NCBI GenBank assembly: GCA_040005635.1
Contig: JBDTYM010000066.1
Span: forward strand, 1-21,556
Source: Dokdonella_A sp040005635
GTDB taxonomy: Bacteria > Pseudomonadota > Gammaproteobacteria > Xanthomonadales > Rhodanobacteraceae
DNA: 21,556 nucleotides
Reading direction: 5' to 3'
Under the pieces are notes generated by a model, which was given only the letters and a program-made list of their open reading frames with translations, was not told the origin of the DNA and made no database searches. The position numbers and the translations under genes are program-made. Numbering within the stretch: position 1 is the first letter of the stretch; each line of letters begins with the position of its first letter. Below, piece after piece: positions 1-8,682 of this stretch.

Positions 1-1310
<1,310 letters not shown>

Positions 1311-1341
1311 GGCTGTTCCAGGCAATCCTTTCAGGAGCGCG

Positions 1342-1371
1342 ATTATCGGACGGGAACGCTGTCGCTGTCAG
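1342..1371 (-). promoter_or_regulatory. Candidate sigma70-type promoter of hutU
   Basis: On the minus strand CTGACA (1366-1371) is followed by an 18-base spacer and GATAAT (1342-1347), each one base away from the sigma70 consensus. The -10 ends 31 bases before the hutU ATG, leaving a leader of about 25 nt. The -35 box lies inside a hairpin-forming inverted repeat (1353-1382), so the repeat could be an operator. I see no TGTATATACA-like sequence of the kind bound by HutC. Confidence 0.55.
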
Positions 1372-1382
1372 CGCAGCGTTCC
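1353..1382 (-). terminator. Nested hairpin between the metal cassette and hutU (terminator or operator)
   Basis: The arms 1353-1361 (GGAACGCTG) and 1374-1382 (CAGCGTTCC) are perfect 9-base inverted repeats. Inside them a second stem CGCT-GTC-AGCG fills 1363-1373. The structure begins 17 bases past the stop codon of the MerT-like gene, where a terminator would be expected, but no T-run follows it. It also overlaps the -35 box of the proposed hutU promoter, so an operator role is equally possible. Confidence 0.4.
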
Positions 1383-1399
1383 GTTCGCAGGCGGCGAAG

Positions 1400-1777
1400 C
1401 TAGAATCGCGGCAGAATAAACGCGAACGTGGCGCCCGTTGCGAATGCGCAAGCGGCGACCGCGTAGAGCGCAACGCTCAAGGTCCGTAGGCGTGTGCAGG
1501 TACGTGCAAGCGCCGGGTCGGACGGACACGGCAGACGCCGCGCATTCCACAACGTCCAGCCGGCGACGCCGAGCAAGGCCGCCGCCACGCCAAACACCAG
1601 CGTCTTGTGTTCGCTCAGCCAGACCAGTTGCGGCATGGCGCCCACCAGGCCAGCCAGCGCGGCGCCGGCGCCGAGCGACACCATCACGGCAGGCAGCACG
1701 CAGCAGACCAACGTGCCCGAACTCGTCAACAGCGCGGCAGCCGACAGCCACGCATTGCGTCTCAGCGACATGTTCAT
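1400..1777 (-). CDS. MerT-like metal-transport membrane protein
   Basis: This 125-residue inner-membrane protein has the layout of the mercury importer MerT: three hydrophobic segments (about residues 10-48, 58-78 and 98-121), a vicinal Cys pair in the first (Cys25-Cys26, in GTLVCCVLPAVMVSLG), and a second Cys pair (Cys84 and Cys94) in the loop before the last segment. MerT is known to take a metal ion from periplasmic MerP via its CC pair and pass it to the loop cysteines. The ATG (1777) overlaps the TGA of the upstream MerP-like gene as ATGA, so the two are translationally coupled. No mercuric reductase or MerR is nearby, so the substrate may be another soft metal. The role is inferred from residue layout; similarity outside the Cys motifs is modest. 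Confidence 0.72.
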   Translation of the reverse strand: MNMSLRRNAWLSAAALLTSSGTLVCCVLPAVMVSLGAGAALAGLVGAMPQLVWLSEHKTLVFGVAAALLGVAGWTLWNARRLPCPSDPALARTCTRLRTLSVALYAVAACAFATGATFAFILPRF

Positions 1778-2106
1778 CGGCGGGCTGCCTCGAGACGTTT
1801 GCGTACCGCGTCGATCGGCTCGTCGGCGCGGCGAATCGCCTTCACCGTGTAGCCGGCGTCGGTCAGGGCCTTGAGCAGTTCTTCGTCGCCGATATCCTGT
1901 CCTGGTTTCATCGCCACGGCGACCAGGCGCTGCTCCAGGCTGACGGCGACATCGTCCGTTGCCGCGAAGCTGCGCAGTTTCTTCTCGATGCCTTGTGCGC
2001 AGAACGCGCAGACGAGGCCGTTGACATCCATTTCGATGGTTGTGGCGCGAGCCACGATCGACGCGGCGAGCAGCAAGCTTGCCGCGAATGCTTGATGGAT
2101 TTTCAT
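1774..2106 (-). CDS. MerP-like periplasmic heavy-metal-associated (HMA) domain protein
   Basis: The 110-residue product starts with a signal peptide (MKIHQAFAASLLLAASIVARA, cleavage near residue 21). A ferredoxin-like HMA domain follows: IEMDVNGLVCAFCAQGIEKK (residues 24-43) holds the metal-binding pair Cys33/Cys36, followed by the usual DVAVSLEQRLVAVAMK strand and LLKALTDAGYTVKAI helix-strand. The motif is CAFC rather than the canonical GMTCxxC. Proteins of this kind carry a soft metal ion through the periplasm to a membrane partner, here most likely the overlapping MerT-like protein. ATG 2106 is chosen because AGGAGGT lies 6 bases upstream. The gene follows the outer-membrane-like gene after 14 bases, so they form one operon. 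The C-terminal tail (about residues 95-110) is charged and helical. Confidence 0.85.
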   Translation of the reverse strand: MKIHQAFAASLLLAASIVARATTIEMDVNGLVCAFCAQGIEKKLRSFAATDDVAVSLEQRLVAVAMKPGQDIGDEELLKALTDAGYTVKAIRRADEPIDAVRKRLEAARR

Positions 2107-2120
2107 GGAAACACCTCCTA

Positions 2121-2783
2121 TCAGAAATTGAACATGGCCATCACCTGCGGTTTGCCGTCGCCGGTGAAGCCAGCCTCGACCCAGGCGCCGCCCTTGAACA
2201 GGCGCAGCAGCAGCGCCCATTCGGTGCCACGATGGATCTCTCCGGTGTATTCGCGCGCCTGCAGAACGAACCAGGTCGCGAGGTCCTGGTAATCGTGTTC
2301 GTACGGCGCGAGGCCAAGCTGCATCGTGTCGACACGATGCGAGAACGCCGTGCTCTCCCACAGATCGCTCTTCAGCGAGCCGTAGATGCGGCGGGTTTCG
2401 TAGTCGAGCTGAAATCCGGCGTTGCGTGCGAGCCGGCTGCCACCGAAGTCGCTGCCGCTGGCATTGCCGAGGCCGCCCCAGACGAACACGTTCGCCTGAG
2501 CGGCATCGAGATTCCAGCGCTTGACCAGATAGTTGACGCGCACGTACTCGATGTCGCGCGTACGTCGTTCGACATCGCTGTCCAGGCGCAGATAGCCGAA
2601 CCCGGTCGACAGCCAGTAGTACGGCGCATAGAACGCCTGCGCCTCGATCATCGTGCCGGCGCCGTATTCGCTCATCACGGTGGTGCCGTTCGCGAATGCA
2701 ATGGGCTTTGCCTGCACGGTCAGTGCGAGCGGACCCGCACACAGCAAGGTCGCGACCCAGCGACGGTTATTCGAAAAATGCAT
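2121..2783 (-). CDS. Predicted outer-membrane beta-barrel protein of the metal cassette
   Basis: I do not recognise a named family. The 220-residue product has a signal peptide (MHFSNNRRWVATLLCAGPLALTVQA, cleavage near residue 25). The mature part is rich in aromatic and alternating polar/apolar stretches (for example QAFYAPYYWLSTGFGYLRLD and WNLDAAQANVFVWGGLGNA), and the final residue is Phe (VMAMFNF), the usual C-terminal signature of outer-membrane barrels. Translation from ATG 2783 is supported by GGAGG 5-6 bases upstream. It lies 14 bases before the MerP-like gene and 92 bases after the small Cys/His-rich gene. Inference: it provides an outer-membrane route or sensor for the metal handled by the MerP/MerT-like pair. 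No metal motif is evident in the protein itself, so function rests on context. Confidence 0.7.
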   Translation of the reverse strand: MHFSNNRRWVATLLCAGPLALTVQAKPIAFANGTTVMSEYGAGTMIEAQAFYAPYYWLSTGFGYLRLDSDVERRTRDIEYVRVNYLVKRWNLDAAQANVFVWGGLGNASGSDFGGSRLARNAGFQLDYETRRIYGSLKSDLWESTAFSHRVDTMQLGLAPYEHDYQDLATWFVLQAREYTGEIHRGTEWALLLRLFKGGAWVEAGFTGDGKPQVMAMFNF

Positions 2784-2875
2784 GACTTCCTCCACGGAAG
2801 GGCGCGCGCGAACGCGCGAAGCCGCGGCCAACGGCGTCGATAAACGCAGGCAGCGGCAAACACAGCAGGAAGAAT

Positions 2876-3196
2876 TCAGGCGATCGGAGGCCGGGTCGAC
2901 GGCAGTGTCGTACGACCGCGCGCGATGACAACGACAGCCGAAGGAACGGCAGCGACGCGGTCGGACATCATCACGGACGCGATCGAGCCGACGAACACCG
3001 GTGCGCAGACCTGGGCGCAATCGAACGCGCCGGCGCCATCTCCGCAGCACGGACATTTTGTCGCGTGGTCGCCATCCGCCGCTTTTGCATGCGTACAGTG
3101 ATGCGCTCCGGCCAGAATCGGCGCGACGCCGCCAACCGCGCTTTGCGCGACGAGCGCAAGCACGAACAGGGCAACGAGGAGGCGACGCAGCAACAT
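2876..3196 (-). CDS. Small secreted His/Cys-rich protein, CopL-like
   Basis: The 106-residue product starts MLLRRLLVALFVLALVAQSA, a signal peptide or N-terminal anchor. A dense cluster of possible metal ligands follows: AHHCTHAKAADGDHATKCPCCGD (about residues 31-53) and FDCAQVCAPVF (58-68), giving four His and six Cys within about 35 residues. The layout recalls the short CopL-type metal-binding regulatory proteins found next to copper-resistance genes in Xanthomonadales, but I cannot claim homology from motifs alone. An alternative ATG at 3217 adds seven residues; neither start has a clear Shine-Dalgarno, and 3196 gives the cleaner signal peptide. It is the first gene of the proposed metal cassette, 92 bases ahead of the outer-membrane-like gene. 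Confidence 0.68.
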   Translation of the reverse strand: MLLRRLLVALFVLALVAQSAVGGVAPILAGAHHCTHAKAADGDHATKCPCCGDGAGAFDCAQVCAPVFVGSIASVMMSDRVAAVPSAVVVIARGRTTLPSTRPPIA

Positions 3197-3296
3197 GACG
3201 TCGCCAGCGTACCGCATGGAGAAGAGCGCGTCGATGCGCCCGCCGGCCGCGCCACGTGCGCTTTCGGTCCCGCCGAGGCCACGCTACGCTGCCAGC
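3197..3296. promoter_or_regulatory. Divergent promoter region with inverted TACGCT boxes
   Basis: This 100-base gap separates the metal cassette (minus) from the winged-helix regulator (plus). TACGCT occurs on both strands: at 3285-3290, six bases before the plus-strand ATG, and at 3206-3211 on the minus strand, nine bases before the minus-strand ATG. The immediate contexts are also alike (TACGCTGCC against TACGCTGGC). They could be TAnnnT-type -10 boxes or half-sites for a shared regulator. No convincing -35 box accompanies either. Confidence 0.35.
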
Positions 3297-5675
3297 ATGC
3301 CCGCAACCATCCTCCGCTTCAGTGATTGCCGACTCGACATCGCCGCGCGCGGTCTCTGGCGCGGCGAGGTGCGCGTGGAGCTATCGCCGACCGTGTTCGA
3401 TTGCATCGGGTACCTGATCACGCAGCGCGCACGCGCGGTCGGCCGCGACGAGCTGGTGGCCGCGGTGTGGGGCAAGAGCACGATCAGCGACACCATGCTC
3501 GGCAAGGCGATCCTCGCCGCGCGCCGCGCGATCGGCGACAGCGCCGAGGCGCAGGCGCAGATCCGCACGATTCCGCGCTTCGGCTATCACTGGGTCGGCG
3601 CGGTGCGCGAGGAAAACGATGCCGAGCCCATCGTCGCGAATACGCCGACGCTGGCGGCCAGGCCGGACGAGTCGCGTGTCGCGCAGGAAAGCCCTCGTCT
3701 ACGTACGCGCTGGCTGACGCTCGCGGCATTCGGATTGATCGCGCTGATTTTCAGCGCCGTACTGCTGCACCAGCGCGCGCGCGTAGCCGATGTGCCCGCG
3801 CCGCCAGCGACGAAGAACGCTGCCGAAGGCCCCGCCGTCGTGCTGCCGCTCGCAGTCGTCGCCGGCAGCGAAGATGCGTGGCTGCGGCTCGGCCTGATGG
3901 ACCTGATTGTCAACCGCCTGCGCGACGCCGACGTGCCCGTCATGAGCAGCGATTCGGTGGTCAGCCTGCTGAAGCAGACCGATGCGACGCCGCAGCGCGT
4001 CAGCGCAGCGCTGTTCCGGCTGGAACCACGCGCGCGCCTGATCCGCGCCTCGATCGCGAAGGCCGGCACGAACTGGAGCGTGCACGCGGAACTGGTCGAA
4101 GCGAATGGCACCGCGCGCAGCATCGATGCCAGTGGCACCGATGCGGTCGCCGCCGCGCGCGGCGCGGCCGATCGCCTGCTCGAGCTGCTCGGCAAGCACG
4201 CAGCCGACGCGGCGGCGCATACCGAACTGTCGCTGGACGAACTGATGCAGCGCACCGAAGCCGCGCGCCTCGCTGACGATATCGATGGCGCACGCGCTCT
4301 GCTCGAAAGCGCGCCGAAGACACAGCAAGCCTTGCCCGAAGTGCGCCTGCGCCGCGCGCAGGTCGAGTTGCGCGGTGGTCGCTTCGACGACGCACGTCGG
4401 CAACTCGAACCGCTGCTCGCCGAAGTGCCGGCAAACGACGATGCGATCCTGCGCGCACGCATCCTGATCACGCTGTGCAATGCGCACGGCCGCCTCGGTC
4501 AGCCCGACGCCGCGATCGCGACCTGCAGCGAAGCGGTGTCGCTGGTGGAGACGCGCGATGCGCCGCAGGTGTTGGCGATTGCTTACAACAATCGTGCGAT
4601 CACGCATTCGCGCCAGCGTGAGTTCGGTGCCGCGCAGGCCGACTTCGCACGCGCCCGCGTCGCGTTCGAGCGCAGCGGCGACATGCTCGCCCTGCTCCGC
4701 CTCGACGGCAATGAAGCGTCGATGGCGATTGCACGCGGCCGTCCCGGCGATGCGCTGCCGATCTTCGTGCGCGCGGGCGAGCGTTTCGAACAATTCGGCC
4801 TCGTCAACGAGGCGCTGATTGCGCTGAGCAACCAGGTCGATGCGCAGCGCGCGCTGCTGCAGCCGGCGGCGGCGTTGGCCGCGAGCGAGCACGGCTGGTC
4901 CCTGCTCGGACGCGTGCGCGACAGCAACCTGCAGCATGAATTCAAACTGCAACGCGCCGAAGCGCTCGCGGCCAACGGCCGTCTCGCCGAAGCGCATGCG
5001 CTGCTCGATGATGTGATCGGTGACAGCGATGCGACGCAGGAAGCTTCGACGCGCGCGCTCGCGCAGGCGAACCTGGCCGCGCTCGAACTGGACGCCGGCC
5101 AGGCCGGCGTCGCGGCCGCACTTGCCGCGCAGGCGGAAACCGCGCTGCCGCTGCCCGAATACGAACAGGCGCATGCCGATGCGGCGTTGACGTTGATCCG
5201 TGCGCTGCGCCGGCTGCATCGCGATGCCGACGCGGCAGCTGCCGCGGCCCGCCTCGCCGCCGCGGCCGCAACGGCGAAGACGCCGATCATCATGCTGTAT
5301 GCCGAACTCGCTGCGGCCGAACGCGGCGACGACAGCGCTGACGCGCAGGACCGTCACTACGAACGCGCGCTCGCGCTGGCCGCCGATCTCGGCCTGCCCT
5401 ATCTGATCGCGAATGCCAGCGTGCCGTATGCCGATGCATTGATCGCGCGCGGTGAACTCGAACGCGCCGCGATCGTGACCGGCCGCATCGCGCGCTATGC
5501 CGACTACGATTTCGACAGCAGCCTGCTGCAGACGCGGCTGTATCTCGCGCTCGGTCAGCGCGACGCCTGGCAGGCCGCGCTGGCGCGCAGTCGGCGCCTG
5601 GCTGGCGAGCGTGCGATTCCGGCGGCGTTGACGCAGTTCGACGCGAACGGGGCGGCATCGTTGCGCTCGCCTTGA
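3297..5675 (+). CDS. Membrane-anchored winged-helix transcriptional regulator with TPR repeats (CadC/ToxR-like)
   Basis: The 792-residue one-component regulator has an N-terminal OmpR/PhoB-type winged helix (residues about 1-103; VELSPTVFDCIGYLI, DELVAAVWG, the recognition helix near SDTMLGKAILAARRAIGD, and the wing IRTIPRFGYHWVG). One transmembrane helix follows at about 139-157. Next comes a periplasmic part with a TolB/FlgO-like segment (VVLPLAVVAGSEDAWLRLG, about 180-200) and then many TPR-like helices, rich in Ala, up to the C-terminus. The DNA-binding domain is thus cytoplasmic and the sensor or scaffold part periplasmic. ATG 3297 is chosen over upstream in-frame starts because the winged helix begins within a few residues. 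There is no Shine-Dalgarno. It is divergent from the metal cassette and could control it, but similar regulators are numerous in these bacteria and often stand alone. Confidence 0.88.
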   Translation: MPATILRFSDCRLDIAARGLWRGEVRVELSPTVFDCIGYLITQRARAVGRDELVAAVWGKSTISDTMLGKAILAARRAIGDSAEAQAQIRTIPRFGYHWVGAVREENDAEPIVANTPTLAARPDESRVAQESPRLRTRWLTLAAFGLIALIFSAVLLHQRARVADVPAPPATKNAAEGPAVVLPLAVVAGSEDAWLRLGLMDLIVNRLRDADVPVMSSDSVVSLLKQTDATPQRVSAALFRLEPRARLIRASIAKAGTNWSVHAELVEANGTARSIDASGTDAVAAARGAADRLLELLGKHAADAAAHTELSLDELMQRTEAARLADDIDGARALLESAPKTQQALPEVRLRRAQVELRGGRFDDARRQLEPLLAEVPANDDAILRARILITLCNAHGRLGQPDAAIATCSEAVSLVETRDAPQVLAIAYNNRAITHSRQREFGAAQADFARARVAFERSGDMLALLRLDGNEASMAIARGRPGDALPIFVRAGERFEQFGLVNEALIALSNQVDAQRALLQPAAALAASEHGWSLLGRVRDSNLQHEFKLQRAEALAANGRLAEAHALLDDVIGDSDATQEASTRALAQANLAALELDAGQAGVAAALAAQAETALPLPEYEQAHADAALTLIRALRRLHRDADAAAAAARLAAAAATAKTPIIMLYAELAAAERGDDSADAQDRHYERALALAADLGLPYLIANASVPYADALIARGELERAAIVTGRIARYADYDFDSSLLQTRLYLALGQRDAWQAALARSRRLAGERAIPAALTQFDANGAASLRSP

Positions 5676-5711
5676 ACCCCGGGTGCAATCACACCATCGC
5701 GACCTCTTGAA

Positions 5712-6710
5712 TCACGGCGCGACATCCAACGCCGCAATCGCGCCAAACTCCAAAGCCCCGGATTCCTGCCCTTCGTAGACATAGAGCGTGCGCGCATCGC
5801 GCGACCACGCCGGTTGCACGCGCGACCAATGGCCGCTGCTGATCGCATGCAGGGCACTGCCGTCGGGATGCACGAGGTAAATCTGCCCGGTATTGGCCGG
5901 ACCGGCACGGTTCGAGGCGAAGGCGATCCGGCTGCCATCCGGCGACCACGCCGGCCAGCCGTCGAAGGCGGCGTTGTTGGAGAGATTGCGTTCGTCGCTG
6001 CCGTCGATGTTGGCGACGACGACTTCCGAGTTGACCGCGCTGTTCGCCAGCGACCAGTCGAAGCCTGCGACGTTCACCACACGCCGGTACGCCATGCGGC
6101 GGCCATCCGGCGCCAGCGATGGATAGGTGCAGATCGCGTGGCAATGCGTGAGTTGGCGCAAACCGTTGCCGTCGCGCCGAACCATGAACACGTCGTCCCA
6201 CTCCACCGCCTCCTTGCCGTGCGCGGGCGGCGATGTGCGCGACGAATTGAACACGATCGCCGCGCCATCCGGCGTCCATTGGGGGTGCGAATCGTCACCC
6301 GGCGCTTCGATCAGCGCGTGCGCGGCACTGCCGTCGGCCGCCATGAGCCAGATGTCGGACGTGTCGTCGGTTCCGATCGTGTAGACGATCTCGCGTCCGT
6401 CCGGCGACCACTTCGGTGTGCGCGCGCCGATGCGCACATCGGTCAAACGGCGCAGCTCGCTACCATCGAGATTCATCACGTGGATCTGCGAGGTGCCGCT
6501 GCGATTGGACTGGAATACCAGTCGACGCCCGTCCGGCGACGCACTCGGATAGGAATCGATGACGCTCGTCACGCGGCGCGATTCATCCATCGCCATGGCC
6601 GCTGCGGCGAGGCTGCTCAGCGCGCAGGCCGCCACGAACACATGCGTCGCCATTCGTCTGCTCCGTTGCATCGCGCGCTCCGTATCGAGCGCGCGCGTGC
6701 GCCGTGCCAT
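5712..6710 (-). CDS. Exported TolB-like PD40 beta-propeller protein
   Basis: The 332-residue product has a long basic N-region and a hydrophobic core (HVFVAACALSSLAAAAMA, about 22-39), reading as a signal peptide. Six PD40-type repeats follow, each with a P-D-G or equivalent turn: ASPDGRRLVFQSNRSG, WSPDGREIVYT, WTPDGAAIVFNSSR, LAPDGRRMAYR, WSPDGSRIAFASNR and WSRDARTLYVY. That is enough for one complete six-bladed propeller. TolB has such a propeller, but the TolB N-terminal domain is missing, so this is not TolB. Related stand-alone propellers are periplasmic and of unknown ligand. ATG 6710 is chosen because the stop codon of the upstream SnoaL-like gene lies only 7 bases away and its last codons supply GGGAGGG as Shine-Dalgarno; an inner ATG at 6671 is possible. 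It converges on the TPR regulator, 36 bases apart. Confidence 0.85.
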   Translation of the reverse strand: MARRTRALDTERAMQRSRRMATHVFVAACALSSLAAAAMAMDESRRVTSVIDSYPSASPDGRRLVFQSNRSGTSQIHVMNLDGSELRRLTDVRIGARTPKWSPDGREIVYTIGTDDTSDIWLMAADGSAAHALIEAPGDDSHPQWTPDGAAIVFNSSRTSPPAHGKEAVEWDDVFMVRRDGNGLRQLTHCHAICTYPSLAPDGRRMAYRRVVNVAGFDWSLANSAVNSEVVVANIDGSDERNLSNNAAFDGWPAWSPDGSRIAFASNRAGPANTGQIYLVHPDGSALHAISSGHWSRVQPAWSRDARTLYVYEGQESGALEFGAIAALDVAP

Positions 6711-6717
6711 CACAATC

Positions 6718-7281
6718 TCACCCTCCCGGACACGTCGCCGGCTGCGCAGCAATCAGTTTCTGGACGTCCTCGGCGCTGGCCGCTTTCGGCGGCGCACCGG
6801 AACCGTCGAACAGCACGCGCCATTGTCCGTCGCTGTCCTTGACCCAGGTCGAGGTGAAACGGCTGATGGTGTAGCGCGTCTTCGCGTTCGGATCCAGATC
6901 CTCGGTCCACGCCGGCCCGGACGAAAGCGCGATGTTCGGCTCACCCCCGATGGCGACGAAGCCCGGCCGCCAGCGCAGCACGATTTCCTTACCCTCGATG
7001 ATGTCCTTCCAGTCTTCGGTGACGGCCGCGCGACCACGCGTCGGAGTCGCGCTGCCTGCGCCGAAGACCGTGGCGGCATGCAGGTGCGCTGCGAATGCGC
7101 CGGCATCGTGCGCCTCGACCGACTGGGCGAAACTGAGTTCGCGATTCCAGACCTCGCATTCGGCGGCGCTCATGCGCGACGGTGCTGGCGCGCGTGTCGC
7201 CGCGGCGGTCGGCGACGGCGGCTCGGCGTGCGCTGCGACACTCGCCATCGCCATCGCGACTGACGCCAACATGATTCTCAT
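6718..7281 (-). CDS. Exported SnoaL/NTF2-like (DUF4440-type) protein
   Basis: The 187-residue product has a signal peptide (MRIMLASVAMAMASVAAHA, residues 1-19), then a Pro/Ala-rich linker and one NTF2-like cone domain. The domain opens with the usual helix ECEVWNRELSFAQSVEAHD and AFAAHLHAATVFG, continues with RGRAAVTEDWKDIIEG, and ends with paired strands TRYTISRFTSTWVKDSDGQW and RVLFDGSG. Such domains bind small ligands or act as enzymes or subunits; no catalytic residue can be assigned here. ATG 7281 has GGGAGAGG about 5 bases upstream. The stop lies 7 bases before the propeller gene, so the two exported proteins are made together. The Old Yellow Enzyme gene lies 202 bases upstream on the same strand; that gap holds a short perfect hairpin (7425-7437) without a T-run and no promoter I trust. 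Confidence 0.8.
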   Translation of the reverse strand: MRIMLASVAMAMASVAAHAEPPSPTAAATRAPAPSRMSAAECEVWNRELSFAQSVEAHDAGAFAAHLHAATVFGAGSATPTRGRAAVTEDWKDIIEGKEIVLRWRPGFVAIGGEPNIALSSGPAWTEDLDPNAKTRYTISRFTSTWVKDSDGQWRVLFDGSGAPPKAASAEDVQKLIAAQPATCPGG

Positions 7282-7483
7282 CGGCCTCTCCCGCTTGCAA
7301 ACCCGCCGCGCGCCCAATGCGGCACGACGCATCGCCGTGATGGCGAGCGGGTCGCATGCTTGGCCACGGCTGCGGGATAAACAAGACGGTACGGACCCTT
7401 TTGCGCCGGAGTGCGTCAATCCTGCGGCGACTCGCCGGCGCGCAGGGTCTGCGTGGCCAGCGAGCGCACGCATCGACAGGTTG

Positions 7484-8536
7484 CTACCAGGCGCGCCCGT
7501 ACTGCACCGGCGGCGTGATCTTGACGCCGAGCTCCCGTGCCGCGCTCTGTGGGAAATACGGATCGCGCAGCATCTCGCGCGCGAGCAGCACCAAATCAGC
7601 ATCGCCGCGCGCAATGATGTCGTCGGCCTGCGCCGCTTGCGTGATCAGACCGACCGCGCCGGTTGCGATGTCGGCTTCACGCCGGATGCGCGCCGCGAAC
7701 GGCACCTGGTAACCCGGTGTCAACGCAATCTTCTGCAGCGGCGAAAGGCCTCCTGATGAGGTATCGATCAAGTCGACGCCGTCCTGCTTCAGCCAGCGTG
7801 CGAGCTCGACGCATTCGTCGATGTCCCAGCCGCCGTCGACCCAGTCGGTCGCGGAAACGCGCACGAGCAGCGGCGCCGGCTTCGGCCACACCTCGCGCAC
7901 CGCCGCGGCGACTTCGCGCAACAGGCGCGCGCGGTTTTCGAGCGAGCCGCCGTAATCGTCCGTGCGCCGGTTCGACAATGGAGACAGGAATTCGTGCAGC
8001 AGATAGCCATGCGCGGCATGAATCTCAATGAGTGCGAATCCGGCCGCTTTGGCGCGTACGGTTGCAGCGCGGAAGTCCGCGACCACCTTGGCGATGCCGC
8101 CGGCGTCGAGTGCCTGCGGCATCGGGTAGTCGTCGGAGAACGCGAGCGCACTGGGCGCGACCGGCGTCCAGGCACCGGTTTGCAGCGCCTTGCCACCACG
8201 CCAGGGCAGCTCCGTGCTGGCCTTGCGGCCAGCGTGCGCGAGCTGGATACCGGGCACCGCGCCCTGTTCGCCGACGAACGCGGCAATGCGCGCCCACGCC
8301 GCAAGTTGCGCCTCGTTCCAGATGCCGGTGTCGCCGGGTGAGATGCGCCCTTCCGCCGACACCGCGGTCGCTTCCGTCATGACCAGGCCCGCGCCGCCAA
8401 CCGCTCGGCTGCCGAGATGCACCAGATGCCAGTCGCTCGGCATGCCGTCGATGGCCGAGTATTCACACATCGACGAAACGGCGATGCGATTGCGCAATGA
8501 GACGCTGCCGATCGCCAGCGGGTCGAACAAAGCCAT
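7484..8536 (-). CDS. namA: Old Yellow Enzyme, NADPH dehydrogenase of the YqjM/NamA class
   Basis: This 350-residue FMN-dependent ene-reductase reduces activated C=C bonds (enones, and in relatives nitro compounds) with NADPH in the cytoplasm. Class markers are plain: SSMCEYSA with Cys24 and Tyr26 near the flavin, GIQLAHAGRKA (Gln98), EIHAAHGYLLHEFLSP with the substrate-binding His173/His176 pair, NRRTDDYGGSLENR, and the VQYGRAW C-terminus whose Arg348 matches the arginine finger reaching into the neighbouring subunit in YqjM. Length matches the family (about 340-360). ATG 8536 has GGAGA about 8 bases upstream. An 11-base palindrome (8559-8569) lies 22 bases before the start and may be an operator. 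A MarR-like fragment lies just upstream on the same strand. The gene symbol is by family; true orthology is not proven. Confidence 0.93.
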   Translation of the reverse strand: MALFDPLAIGSVSLRNRIAVSSMCEYSAIDGMPSDWHLVHLGSRAVGGAGLVMTEATAVSAEGRISPGDTGIWNEAQLAAWARIAAFVGEQGAVPGIQLAHAGRKASTELPWRGGKALQTGAWTPVAPSALAFSDDYPMPQALDAGGIAKVVADFRAATVRAKAAGFALIEIHAAHGYLLHEFLSPLSNRRTDDYGGSLENRARLLREVAAAVREVWPKPAPLLVRVSATDWVDGGWDIDECVELARWLKQDGVDLIDTSSGGLSPLQKIALTPGYQVPFAARIRREADIATGAVGLITQAAQADDIIARGDADLVLLAREMLRDPYFPQSAARELGVKITPPVQYGRAW

Positions 8537-8558
8537 AGGAAATCTCCGAATGGAAAAA

Positions 8559-8569
8559 CGTTGAACGTG
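8559..8569. promoter_or_regulatory. 11-base palindrome upstream of the Old Yellow Enzyme gene
   Basis: ACGTT-G-AACGT is a perfect inverted repeat 22 bases upstream of the namA-like ATG. It sits where a repressor of this gene would act. MarR- and TetR-family repressors often control ene-reductases of this kind, but the regulator is not identified. A palindrome this short can arise by chance. Confidence 0.3.
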
Positions 8570-8682
8570 GGCGGCCAAACTGAGCCGCAACATTCGTTGG
8601 GTTTGGGAACGCCAGCCTCGATGCAGCGGCCAATGCACAGCACTGCGCGAGCGCACGCGGGCTTTCCTGGGTATGGGCCCGA

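Noticed and set aside
1400..2106. A true mer (mercury resistance) operon
   Set aside because: The MerT-like and MerP-like proteins are convincing by layout, but there is no MerR or MerA, the gene order is reversed, and the HMA motif is CAFC, so mercury should not be assumed.
3699..5357. 552-codon minus-strand open frame
   Set aside because: It lies antisense to the winged-helix/TPR regulator, which has a full domain order; long antisense frames are expected at this GC content.
7282..7483. Promoter for the SnoaL-like gene (TTGACG on the minus strand, complement of 7414-7419)
   Set aside because: No acceptable -10 box lies 16-19 bases downstream, so I do not list it as a feature.
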